Shown piece after piece: positions 1 to 11,114 of a stretch of 64,000 bases of DNA. The translations under genes were made by a program, and so were the position numbers. The notes under the pieces were generated by a model. The model did no database searches. It was not told the DNA's origin and saw only the letters and a list, made by a program, of their open reading frames with translations. Numbering within the stretch: position 1 is the stretch's first letter; every line of letters starts with the position of its first letter. The DNA comes from Alligator mississippiensis (taxonomy: Eukaryota; Chordata; Crocodylia; Alligatoridae). The DNA lies in assembly GCF_030867095.1 (NCBI RefSeq), contig NC_081824.1:91877882-91941881 (forward strand), given 5' to 3'.

Positions 1-779
1 CCCTACAATAATCCCACCATCACCAATCACTGCTGGATGTCTCTCTTTAGGCTCCTATTCTGTTTGGCTGATCTCACTCCATCTCTAGCCCTCCTGAGCC
101 TACTCACAGTTACAACTATCAGTCAGCTCTGTACTAGCAGCTCCTTCCCCTAGCACAGCTTGGGCCAGACTGCCTGCTTTGGCTCTGGGGATGAGCAGGT
201 ATCTCTCTGGGCTCCATCCTCCTGAGCAGCCCCAGGTGTGGCCCATCTACTTAAGGAGAAGCCTGTTCTCCCCAACTGCATTTGACTCAACTGAGATGCA
301 GCCCTCCTTCTGTGCCTCGAACTTGGCCCTGTTTGCCTATTGCCTGTCTAGCTCAACGGTTGCTATAGGCAGCCCTATAATCATTATCTACACTTTCTTC
401 TGGCTGCTTATTCTAATGCAGCTCTCTGTACCTTAGCTGTTTACATCAAGTTGCAGTCTTCTAATGCTGCCTTCATATCAACTAACTAGCAGGGATCAAG
501 GGACTCTGTTACATTTGGGAAATTGCAGGATTTGGCCTGTAAGCATAGTCTGTTTTTGCTTTTTTGCTACAATACGGCTTCTTTATTCAGACAGGCTATT
601 CTACAGAAGACTCATCAGGACTTCTTCCCTGGAACTGCTTGCATCCAGATATGATGGTTTCACTCCACATTCAGCCACCATAGTACATGTAACATCTCTG
701 TCGTCATGTTTTATGTGGGAGAATTTAGGATTAAACTAACCAAAACTCTTTTACCTTAACCAGTGAAGCAGTTTCTCTC
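1..779. other. No gene recognised
   Basis: Unique-looking, moderately pyrimidine-rich sequence. Short open frames occur on the plus strand at 179-436 and 464-739, but their translations have no recognisable domain, and I see no splice-site or promoter context that I would trust. I regard both frames as chance. Confidence 0.5.
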
Positions 780-782
780 ATT

Positions 783-1234
783 GGGTGTGTCTACACATGT
801 GCTTTAATGCAGATTAGCCTATTTTAATAAGCATTAAAGCATCATAAAAAGGCCATGTGCTTTTGCTAATGCACATTAAAATAGGTTAATGATGCTTTTT
901 CTAGTACCTTATAATGTAGCGGGGCACATCTACACATGCATTAAGGTGCTTTTTCCAATGCACACTAAATTTAGTACGTCCAATGTGAGGTACTCAAAAA
1001 ATGAACATTAGACTGCCTTAATGCGCAGTAATGAATATGCACAGTTTTTAAGTGATGCTCAATGAGTAGCAGCCTGTTTTACTGCACATTACTGTAATCG
1101 TATAGTTTTTTATGTGACACTAATGCACAGTAAAATAGGCTACTGCACATTAAAGTGCATGTGTAGACATGCCCACAGGTACTAAATTTAATGCACATTA
1201 TCAAAAGTGCATTAATGAATGTGTAGACGTGCCC
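783..1234. mobile_element. Small inverted-repeat DNA element (family A) with a nested relative
   Basis: The left end reads gggtgtgtctacacatgtgc. The right end reads ...gtgtagacgtgccc, which is the inverted complement with a few changes. The trinucleotide att lies immediately outside both ends (780-782 and 1235-1237), as expected for a 3-bp target duplication. The interior is AT-rich and made of repeated 'taatgcacattaaa' phrases, with no coding capacity. A second full set of ends (gggcacatctacacatgc at about 922, gtagacatgccc ending at 1174) lies inside, and that inner segment matches the copy at 2832-3079. The outer element therefore seems to contain an inserted relative. A 3-bp duplication would fit PIF/Harbinger-type or CACTA-type elements; the superfamily is not established. 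Confidence 0.7.
922..1174. mobile_element. Nested copy of the same inverted-repeat family
   Basis: This stretch aligns by eye along its length with 2832-3079. Both start gggNNcatctacaNatgcatt and share the phrases 'taatgcacattaaattta', 'ccaatatgaggtact', 'taatgcgcagta' and 'gtgacact', and both end in tagaNatgcNccc. The flanks do not show a clear duplication, so its insertion boundary inside the outer element is approximate. Confidence 0.55.
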
Positions 1235-1521
1235 ATTCAGCAGTACATTTTTAAAAAAAGAGGACAGCAGAGGTAGTGGGAATTGCTTCCTTCTTTATCA
1301 TCTCTTTTATTCCAACATCATTTCCTTATTCCACAGAAAACAATATGAATACCATGAATATTTTTTTCATTTAAAAATGTAATTTGGAGATTATTATTTT
1401 TTAAGAGTTTAAGCAGCTAGTTTGTTACCACTCAGCAATGGTCATTTTTTTCCCATCAAAGCAATACCTCAGTATGCACTGTAGATTCACTCTATATGAT
1501 ATCATCTAACTTGTCCATCTT

Positions 1522-1622
1522 GGAATGGTTTAGTAAGGGATGATCCTGCCTTGTATGGGTCTGGGGGTGTGTGGTTTAGATGACCTCATGATGTCCCTTC
1601 CAGTCCTACTTTCCTATGATCC
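1522..1622 (+). mobile_element. CR1 LINE 3' tail fragment
   Basis: The phrases 'ggaatggtttagtaaggg', 'gatgacctcatgatgtcc' and 'cttccagtcctactttcc' followed by 'tatgatcc' match the conserved 3' end of sauropsid CR1 elements. A very similar tail ends the fragment at 52740-53083. Only the 3' untranslated end is present, which is typical of severe 5' truncation during target-primed insertion. The sequence is diverged and so probably old. Confidence 0.75.
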
Positions 1623-1625
1623 TCC

Positions 1626-2831
1626 TCATACGGACACTTGATTAGACAAAGCTATGCAAATCTGTACATTCTGGGAAAGGAAGGAAAGGGTGGAAAAAAC
1701 CCAGAGTTGCCATATACAGTGGGTGTATAGAGGAGACATTTTTGTTTTCTGACTCTGGTAAAAGGCAGAGCCAGATTTTTTTGTTGGACTGTAGCCCTAC
1801 TCCATTAGCGCTGATACGCTTTGACTATTGCAAAACCGCCCAAAAAAGGTTATCCGGTCAAGGTGGCTGTGACTGGAGTAGTCTAAACAAACTCTGTATT
1901 TCTCAGAACAGTCACTCTGTTGGTTAGGAAGTAAGTCATGTGGCTACTGGCATGCCAGTTCTCCTAGTACAGTGAGAAAGTGTTAGGAAAACTATTTAAT
2001 AAAGGATTCCAATGGGAGCCCAAACCGCGGTAATGATTTCTTTCATGTGTTAATACCAATAGTTACCCTAGACGTTGAACTTGGGAAGTGCCATTAATGC
2101 CAGTGTACTGATCGTATATTTGTGGGCTGAATCAGTTGTTTAAAATAACTTGGCTATTCGCATGAAATTTGGCTTTAGCAGCCTTGTCAGGTTTCAATTA
2201 GCATGAACAAAGCTGGTTCAGAAAAACTAAGAACAGAATAGTGATACGTGGCCAGACATTTAACAGCAGGTCCCCTCCTGTCCCTCCTGGGGTCAATTTG
2301 TGTCACCAGCAGCAGTAGAAGGAAGCAGACCCTATGCTCCCAAGAGAGGGTGGGCTGCTGTTGTGCCTTGTTCTTGACATAAGGAGAGGAATGCTGATTG
2401 CATTTTCTCCCTGATTCACCTATATTATCCCCAAGCACAACTTGGCTTCAACTGCAAAAATTTTGCACAAGTGAAGTGTCATGTAAACTCTTTAAAGATG
2501 ATCAGCTAGGACTTTCAGTTTTCAGAGCTTAGAGCACATCACAGCTGTATCTCATTTTCCTCTCTTGATTCTTCTGGCCAAGACTGAGATTCTGAGAATC
2601 TGGAAAAGCAGACTTTCCAAAGCAAGAGTAATTAATGTTAGCAGATTTGTAATTGGAACAGATGTATCTTTTACACTGATGCTGATTGCCGCTCTAATCC
2701 TTTTTAATTTAAAAAAAAATTCTTAAGTGAAGTTAATGTTTTTACAAAAAACTGATTGACAAGAAAGGAAAAACAAACGAATACATGAAAGGACTTAGGT
2801 GCCTGAAAGCAACTTCAAACTGCTACTTAGT
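1626..2831. other. No gene recognised
   Basis: AT-rich, apparently unique sequence. Short frames at 1742-1927 (+) and 2187-2438 (-) have no recognisable domain. Nothing else could be assigned. Confidence 0.45.
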
Positions 2832-3079
2832 GGGAGCATCTACATGTGCATTGATTTTTCTAATGCACATTAAATTTAATACCTCCAATATGAGGTACTA
2901 AAATAAATACACATTAGGCTGAGCTAATGCGCAGTAGCATAAGTCCATGTTTTTTAGGTGACACTTAATGTACAGTAGCCTATTCTACCGTGCATTGGTG
3001 TATTAGCATTTTTTACATGCTTCTTTAATGGGCAGTAGAATCGGCTACTATGTATTAAAGCACATATATAGATGCACCC
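2832..3079. mobile_element. Small inverted-repeat DNA element (family A), solo copy
   Basis: The left end is gggagcatctacatgtgca and the right end is ...tatatagatgcaccc, its inverted complement with few differences. The trinucleotide agt lies directly outside both ends (2829-2831 and 3080-3082). The interior matches 922-1174 phrase by phrase. At 248 bp with no frame it is a MITE-like element that would depend on an enzyme supplied elsewhere. Confidence 0.72.
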
Positions 3080-3187
3080 AGTTCCAGCTAACTCTGTTCA
3101 ACCTAAATTCCTTGGCTACATATGTTTGCACCAGTAAAGTTCCTGAGGGTATGTTTGTACTACATTGCACTGCATTAGAACCCTTGC

Positions 3188-3203
3188 AAAAAAAAAAAAA
3201 AAA
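3188..3203. repeat. poly(A) run
   Basis: An uninterrupted A run follows 'cattagaacccttgc'. It could be a retroposon tail or simple slippage; no identifiable retroposon body precedes it. Confidence 0.8.
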
Positions 3204-3258
3204 GGATTGCAGAAGCCCCATCTGAAAATACCGTATTTATTCAAATAGAAGATGATTC

Positions 3259-3333
3259 CCCAATAATTAGATTCTATATATGGAAAATTCATAAAATTGT
3301 TATAATTTTCCTGGTATAAAATCTAATTATTGG
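3259..3333. repeat. Inverted repeat, possible MITE end
   Basis: 'ccaataattagattctata' at the left is matched by its inverted complement (tataaaatctaattattgg) at the right, with one or two mismatches across about 20 bp and a roughly 30-bp AT-rich loop. It is preceded by 'taccgtatttattcaaat', a phrase that resembles the ends of interspersed DNA elements common in reptile genomes (recalled, not verified). The outer boundaries are not resolved. Confidence 0.5.
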
Positions 3334-3585
3334 AGGTTCCTGTGTTCTTTCTGCAGGTCCTTGTGGAAAATACATTCCCACACAGTCCAGCAGCTGTTGT
3401 GGTAGTATGTCCACAAGTGACAGTCCACCCCTTGCTCTTACAACCTTTAGCATCTTATGGCAGTTTTTCAGGATTGTCAGGCCTTCTTGTTGTAGTTTAT
3501 ATCTTCTCTGGAACTGCTTCAGGACCTCGTGGAACCACGGCACTTCCAAGGCCCATGGGTGCATGTTGGGTGAGATGTATGCCAC
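3289..3585 (-). pseudogene. Unidentified minus-strand open frame beside a hairpin repeat
   Basis: A 98-codon frame beginning MAYISPNMHPWALEVP. Its middle is rich in charged and aromatic residues (FHEVLKQFQRRYKLQQ), unlike most chance frames in this window, and would predict an amphipathic helix. I recognise no domain. It overlaps the right arm of the inverted repeat at 3259-3333, so it may be a remnant of a protein encoded by a DNA transposon rather than a host exon. The plus-strand frames covering the same bases (3330-3668) look less protein-like. Low confidence that it was ever translated. Confidence 0.2.
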
Positions 3586-3668
3586 CCAGTGTCATAGCAG
3601 GTGACCTGCAAAACAATATTAGTCTAAAGCCAAAGGCTTATGATTTACCGCATAAGTTCATTGGTTGA

Positions 3669-6600
3669 GCCCCACCAGAGCCAACAGCAGTTTAAGCCCC
3701 ATCATGGTTGGGCCCCATCATGACCCCACAGCTCAGCAGTGCTTGCTATGTGTGTGTACTTCAGCTATCCCCGACAAAAGATCCATGTGCTAATTAGCTT
3801 CCACTCATGACTGGAACTGGGTGTTCTTGTCACGAGTCCTGGGATCCTCCAAAAAATGATATGCAGATGAGGCACAGGGTAAACTGGTCTGGCTTCTCCC
3901 CAGGGAGGATGGGGCCACATTAATCATATGATGAGGCTGAGAGAGGAGGTGACAGAGGGATCCTGGGTAAACTGTTTGGGGCCCTTGTTGGTGATGTTTG
4001 CCAGGAATTTAAGGCTGGAAATGGGAAGGAAAGATGATGCTCAGATATGGGAGTGAAAAGGAAGTAAAATGTATGCAATGTAGTTGTTTGCCATGACTTT
4101 AAAAGAGTCAGAGGTGAGGGGGCTGTGCTAAATGGGAACAACCATACGTCTTTTTCATAAGGGTTGCACTATCCTATTCTTGTGGCAGCCTTTTGGCTGA
4201 AATCCAGGGTTTTTGATACCAAGAGAAGGGTCTCAGGACCAGCTTTGGCCTTCCAGACACTGCCTAGTATTGTAGTACCTCCAGGCCTGCTGCTTTTTCT
4301 CCATGGAAGGAACACTAGCCTGTTTTTTTGAAGGGCCAAGTCAAAAAAGGGTTCCTATTAGCCTGTTTCCCCAGTATGGGCCATGTGTTTTATAGTCATG
4401 CTCAGTGTTGGTTGCATTTAATCAGCTTCATAGTTGGTTTCCAGTGCTAAGCACATGCTGCTTGTGGCAGCAGCTGACAATAGATAATGTATTTAGTGAG
4501 ATTTCCTTGTATACAATTATAAGGCAAGGGGCTTTTTTCCTCTTGCCAACTTGAGGTGGGGGACATTGTCTTGTGTTCGGTTAAATACAGTATATCCTTT
4601 TGGGCAGATGAAGGAATGGAACCAGCATCGCCTGTATCCCGAGCAAGTACTCCAGTAACTGGACAAAGTCAGAAGCTCTGCTGCCACTAGCAGTTGTATT
4701 ATGACAAATAGGTGCTATTAACACCTAAGGTCAGGAGAGAGTTCAGTTATAAATCCTAAGTGCAGGTAGGCACCACAGTTCCTCAGGGAATAGTTTATTC
4801 CTCTTGGCTTGCTTAGGCAATTTCCCCCTCATTGTGTTGGCTTATAGGCTTAGGCACCTAAATCTACTCACACATTGTATAGGAAACCCAGCCATCTACC
4901 CCAAGACTAAAGATTCCATTTGTTACACTACTTCAAGCCAATGGTAAGAGCCAGGGTTTGGTGCCAAGAATCAAGAGCCAGGAAGCTAGTGCAAGGCATT
5001 GAGAATAAGTTTAAGACTGAGAAATTACAAGACAAGGCCAGGGAACCAGGAATCATGAGCTGAGTATTCAAAAACTAAGCAGCCAACACTTTGAAGGAAG
5101 TCTATTGATCAGCCTACAGTTCATTGCACCACATGACTTCACTGGTGCCAGTTAGCCAGAAGACATAAAAGCATGGCCAGCCTGATACACCACACATAGT
5201 CAATCAGAATGGCAAGCTGCCTGTTGACATCCTTTTGCAATAGCACACCTAAACAGTTAACTGCTGCATTGCTGACTTGTAGTGGCTCTATCCTGAGACG
5301 CACAAGAGTAGTATGGGTTTGTTCACATCTACCAAACAACAGGCCTAAAGCAGATCTAGAAGAACCTCACTGAGGGATGACAGTAATTTTATATTCAGTC
5401 AGATCTGAACTTCTGTGCCCAGCTTGCCAGAAGTGAGCCAATGAATGTCAATAGTATGAACAAATGGGTGCTATATGGGTGCCTACCAATAGGACTAAGT
5501 TCACTGAATAATTTCACAAAGTTCCAATAGTGTAGGCAAAACCTAGCAGTTAATTGCACTGATAGTTTTAATTGAAGAAATCATATGAATAGTATGTATG
5601 TGCGTTTATTCTCTGACCTGTGACAGGGTAGAGAGAGGAAGCACAAGACACTTCACCACTTCTGTGTAGGAACAGCTAAGAACTGGAATAAACTCTACTG
5701 AAAATGTGATTTTATTTCATAACACAGTGCTGAACTATCATTGTGTGATGTAGTTAAATTTTGATAACTGGATATGTGAATATTTTGCATAATTAAATGG
5801 TTAAGAACTCTTTGCTTGTGCGATCAACTATCGAGAATCCACATTTCTGAGATAAACCACAGCCTCCCTCATTGGTGACTGACCGACTTAGTGTAGCTGA
5901 GAAGAACAATATGGTATGTAATCAGAAGTTTTTTAAAGCCTTTAAATAAAGACACACAAAGGAGATGAAGGAACAACAAAGAACCAATAAATAGGCTTGG
6001 CTCAAGTAATTGAATCTTGAAATTATTTAAACTCCAGCCCATCCCACCTCCCCCAACATTTTTTGGTGCACATATGTCTAGACTAAAAACTGCATAAGAT
6101 ATGCTTTTACCACAGCATCTGGTTGCTTGGGAACTTTACAGGTCATTTTGATGGCTTTGACCTCTTTGTCTGAAATGTGGTTACTGTTTAGGCTGCTGAA
6201 GCTCTGTCTGAAGTGCTTTGCTCTTCTAGATTGAACTTTCTCTTGACTCATAAAATCCATACACTGATGATGGATGAATTATGGTGTTTTTCCCATCTAT
6301 ACATTGCAAAGGGTGACTGCTATGTTTAAATCCACTTTCATCTCCATTCACATCCTACTAGTACATGAGTTTCCTTTGTTGTTCTTACATTATGGCTACA
6401 AGCCCTGTGATGCACAGTGAAATCATGCATTGGCAGTCTTTTTGTCTTGATGAATGAGAAAGCAATGAGATCTTGCCCCACCTCCCCCTCCCCCCTTGGC
6501 AAGTAAAAATTCAAGATGTAAATACTTGCTTGTTAGAAGTCAGGACATATTTGATCAGTAATAAAATCCCCAGGGTGGCAGCTTTGGCATGAGGGGTTTT

Positions 6601-7501
6601 GTGGTTTTCTGTTTCACATACAAATCACATTTAGGGCTTGATCCTTTGCTTCTCACACAGGAGTTTCTTCCATTGAGTTCAGCATGATGAGTGAAGAATG
6701 TACTCATGGAGAAACTGATAAATTAGTCAATCAGGAAAAGAGCTAATGTCATCAAATTAGTAACTTTAGGATTGTTACTAACCTAAGGATATTAAATGAC
6801 AAGTAGCAATAGATTACTAGGGGGACCAAGGTCAGGCGCAGTATTATCAGCCATATTGCACAATCAATGTGTGTCAGACATCATTTTTTTAAACAGAACT
6901 ACATTTTACAGGTCTTCGCTTATCTGTCTATCTATATTTGTTATGGGTAGCTCCATTTTTGTCCTATCAAGAAATGAACAGGGCTCATAATGATGGTGAA
7001 GTACTAACTGTTCTGGTTAACCAATAAGGAGCTGAGAAACTGAGCTGATGGAGGGCTAATTCTGCTAGATATACTCTGAAAAACAGACTCACATGGGATA
7101 AACCAGTTAGCATCCACAACTCCATAGAAAACTTCTTGGGAAACCCATAGATCAACTGAGTCAGGAAGAAACCGAGAATATAAACTCCCTGAAAACCATT
7201 CTTTTATGCCAGTTATTCCCTCATAGGAGACTTTAGAATAATTCCATGCATAGCAATGAGGTACTTTTTCACTTTTAATAACACATGGTTCCTCCTTCCC
7301 TCTTCCCCCCTTAACAGATAAGAGAATAAATCACTGGAAGTTTCTACTCTCAATTTCTACTTTTTTGTTTCATGCAGGGTGGGCAGTGACTTGGTAATGC
7401 TAAATATTATAATGCTTGTTTCCGTCAGAGTGCATCTTCCTCTTCTGTGAAATCAGCTCTTGCATTTCAGTGTGCAGGCAGCACAGCATTTTCTCCTTAG
7501 A
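3669..7501. other. No gene recognised over nearly 4 kb
   Basis: AT-rich sequence without long frames. The short frames (3920-4141, 5139-5339 and 6078-6260 on the minus strand, 6796-6990 on the plus strand) show no domain. No CR1 tail, LTR end or inverted-repeat element was recognised. Decayed repeats below the limit of recognition by eye are likely. Confidence 0.5.
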
Positions 7502-8321
7502 GGCTAGGGACAGAAGTTAGACATAAACTGGTTTAAGTGATCAGAAACTGGTTTAAACCTGTAACAGAACATAAGGTCAGTGCACATAAAACAGGTTCAA
7601 AATAGCCAAAACTTTTATGATAAACCTGGTTGAATGTAGTATCAGACTTAACTGATTTGGGTCAAACCAGTTTATGGAACTTCTGTCCCAGACTCTTTCC
7701 TGGTTTCAGTTAAATCAGAGTCCCCCAGCATCCCAGCATGCTCTGATGCTGTAGGTTGGGCTGTGCTGTCTGCTCCAGAAAGCAGGGCTAGCCCCACCTC
7801 TCTGCTCTCTAGCTGGAGTGGGGGAAGGGGCATGGCCCTCTAAGGCAAAGGGGCAGGGAGGGAGTTTATTTCCCCTCCCCTCTCTGCCCGAGGACTGCAG
7901 TTGGGTTCTACCTGGCTGGACGGAGCATCCCATGGCAGGGCAACTCCCCCCTCACTGCTACAGTGGCAGCCAAAAGCCTGGCAAGGGCTGCTTTTTCCCT
8001 CCCCCTCCAGGCACACTGGGGTTGGGGTCCCTGAGGCCAGGGTGGGGGTTTAAAGCCCTCCCCTATCATACTCAGGCCTGCGAGGGCCTGGCCATGCTCC
8101 TCCTCAGCTCAGCTTCCCTCAGCCACTGCAGAAGGGAAGGGAGGGCTCACTCTAGCACCCCCCAGCTTCTGGCCTAAGCCACTGCAGACATGTGCCTACA
8201 TTTCCAGAATCAAAAGTGAGTGTCTGTACACTTGTAAATCAGTTCAATCTATGCAGGTTAGACTAACCTGCAGAGAATGAATCAATTCAGCCTTGGGCTT
8301 TTTGAATGTCTGCACTTAGCC
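7502..8321. mobile_element. Interspersed repeat, copy 1 (long form)
   Basis: The left end reads ggctagggacagaagtta and the right end ...gtctgcacttagcc. Inverted, these give a 13-bp imperfect terminal repeat (ggctagggacaga / ggctaagtgcaga). The left 200 bp and right 150 bp match 53490-53990 closely, including 'tgtagtatcagactt', 'aaacttctgtcccaga' and 'gaatcaattcagcc'. The middle (about 7760-8150) is GC-rich and longer than in the other copy, so it may be copy-specific filler. No protein was recognised; frames at 7715-7933 (-) and 7818-8177 (+) are low-complexity. Likely a non-autonomous DNA transposon of unknown superfamily; no target duplication was found. Confidence 0.6.
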
Positions 8322-11114
8322 AAAGGGGACAGAACTTCAGTCTAAAAAAACACTGCTGTTTAGACTAGCAGATTTACTGCACTGTATATTTTATTTAATC
8401 ACTGCCTAATCCACTTAACACCGTAAAACTACTAAGTGCCCTTTCATAGAAACACCAGATACTGGCACCCCAGACAGTATCTTCATGGAAATTAAGAGTT
8501 CTACATACTTGGCTTCAAGTTTTCACTAGAAAAAAATACTTACTTGGGCTTTGATTTTACCACCAATACCACTGACTTGGATGGTAAGCCAGCTTTTGGC
8601 ATATGGAATGTCACTGTGGCTGGTATAACTTTTCCTAATCACATGTTGCAGGGTTTAAGCAATATGAATTGCCTGTACTTTCTATGATTTTGACAAGCAG
8701 TAGATGAACCCTGTAGTGTTATAGGGTTTAAATGAAAACATTTTGAATTATTGCTTGCTAGCACAAAACCTCATGGTCCAATGTATAATGAAATCAATGG
8801 CAAGCTTGCCATTGATTTCAATGGTCTTTGGAGACGGCCTCTTATATTTTAGCATACATTTTGTTTGCTGTTCTTTGAAATACCTGCGTGAAAATAACTA
8901 GACAATGAATGCAAACCAAAGGCCAAGTATTCCACAATTTCCATTGTTCAGATTAATACAGTGAAAAGAAAAAACTTATTGCATCCTTGCACTTCTATAT
9001 ATCCCTCCTCACTAAATTTCACTGATATACTGGGGGTCACTATGCTTTTATTACATATTTATAATACACATGAATGAAAAGTAAACCCCTGAGATTACTA
9101 GCTGCTTGCCAAATCTGAATAGTCTAAATTCAAATAACTTTTTATTACCAGATCCTGTTCTCTTTGAAGATTTTGGCCACTGGCTTAATGGAGAGCAAGA
9201 TCAAGTCTCTAGATTGTAAAATCTTCTGGGCAAACATTCTGTGTCTTTATTTGTTTCTGTAAATTAACAGGGTCAAACTATGCTGGAGAGGACAGCATAA
9301 CTATGAGACGTCAGAGTTATGCACTCTGAGTGCCAAGCAGTTTTGCATGGCCTGAAGCAGTTTTTTGGGAGAAAATATGGTGCTGGAGAATCTGCTGCTA
9401 TGTTCAACAGAGGTTGGGTAGAGGGATGTTCTAGGGACCTGCAGCCCCTCGACTTGAAATGCAGCTGCAGAATGTTTCTTTCATCTTAGAGGCCTCAGGG
9501 GAAAAACATTCTCTTTTGCCCATGCACAGATCTTGGAAGTTGAAGAATAATGTAGAATAGAATATTTTTAGACAACGTCTTGCTTGACCATTGACAATAT
9601 AATCCATAAAAGTAACAGTTAAAGTTTAGTTTACTTTTAAAACTATTTCCTCTGCAATAGTCTGTTTAAGAACTTGGCCACACAGCTATTTTCTGAGAAC
9701 TCACAATTTTGCAGATAAACCAAGGGGCTTTTTATATCTGATGTGTAACATACTAAGTTGGATAATCCTGAAGTTTGGTTAAAAAAGGGCAAAATGTAGG
9801 TAAACTTTATTGGTCTAGGAACAGTAAATCTGTAGAAATGATTTCATGTCTATTGTCTATCAGAAAAAACAAAATGTTTTACTTAGTGCTGCAGACCTCT
9901 GGCTCATCAGCTCATCTGTGGTAAGGCATTTTGGTTCTTAGGATATTTCTTTAGGAAAATAACGTGTCAACCTATTATGCTAGTTTGTATTTTGACTGTG
10001 TACTTTTGTTATTGTATCCTTCAAAAGGGATACAAAGATTCCTCCTTATAAAAGCACAGCTGATGGAGTTTGTAAAAAAGGAAGGGAAATGGTGTTGTGT
10101 TTGCTGTGGTGTTGTGTCAGGATAGAGCACAGGTCTGAATTCACTTCCTGGTTTTGTGCAACCTTTGGAGTCTTAGGCTAAAAACAGACAACTGGTTTGG
10201 TGCAAAACATTGGCTTAGTTTATGACTGGCACCAAAATAGGTGTGGTCCAGCTGTATACATACAAGGCTTAAATAGCAATTAAGTTGAATTAGATGCAAT
10301 TATTCCAAAGCCAAGTGTTAATGTGACTAATTCACACATACTTTATGTGAGACATTGAGTTTGGTTGTCTGAAAGGTCTGGCTTTGGTGTGGCCCAGAAC
10401 ACTCTTGTGCAAATCAAACTGGGTTTCTGTTTTACCCTCTATTTCCTGTGCCTCTGTTCTCCACATATCAATTTGGGTGGATAATTCTTTCTTCCTCTTA
10501 TCTTTGTTATTTAAATTGTAACCTGCTCAGGGCAGACTTTTTCTTGCTGGATGCTTGTCAAGTAGAATGGGATACCAGTCTCAGTTGAGACCTCTAGGTT
10601 TTTTGTTACACGGTAATAAAGCTGATAGCGATATGTACAGAGTTATCACAGTAAAGTAGAAAACACCACAGTGGCCCCTCAACTACTCAAGAAGCATTGC
10701 TAAGAGATCCATGTAGTGATAGAACCCAGGAGACCAAACTACTCATTCTTTGGCCAGGTTTATTTTTAGTGTATAGAGGGACCCCTTAATTAATTTACTT
10801 ATGTATGTGTGTATATCTACATTTAAACTATTTAAACCTGCATACATATTTACATGTAATGTAGTGCATTTATGTATGTATGAATGTAAGCAGATGATTG
10901 AGTGTATGTAAGGTAGATGGCCCATTTCCGCACCTCAGGAAGGGCTTGCAGCCACACCTTGAGTTTCTTTCAGGGCATAGTTTTATTCTTTAACATAAAC
11001 GTTTGGCAAAACATCAAACAAAACAATTCCCCTCCTTCTCCAGGGTTGTTGCTTCCAGAGGCTCCTTCCATTCCTGCTTCAGGGTCAAGTACAGAACATA
11101 TTGCTCTCCCTCTC
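8322..11114. other. No gene recognised
   Basis: AT-rich sequence. It contains a short 'atgtatgtatgtgtgta' tract near 10800-10820 and related 'tatgtatgtatgaatg' phrases near 10873. No protein-coding, RNA or complete mobile feature could be supported. Confidence 0.5.

Noticed and set aside
10900..11100. Candidate 5' extension of the CR1
   Set aside because: A stop at 11118-11120 and loss of CR1 similarity upstream indicate truncation.
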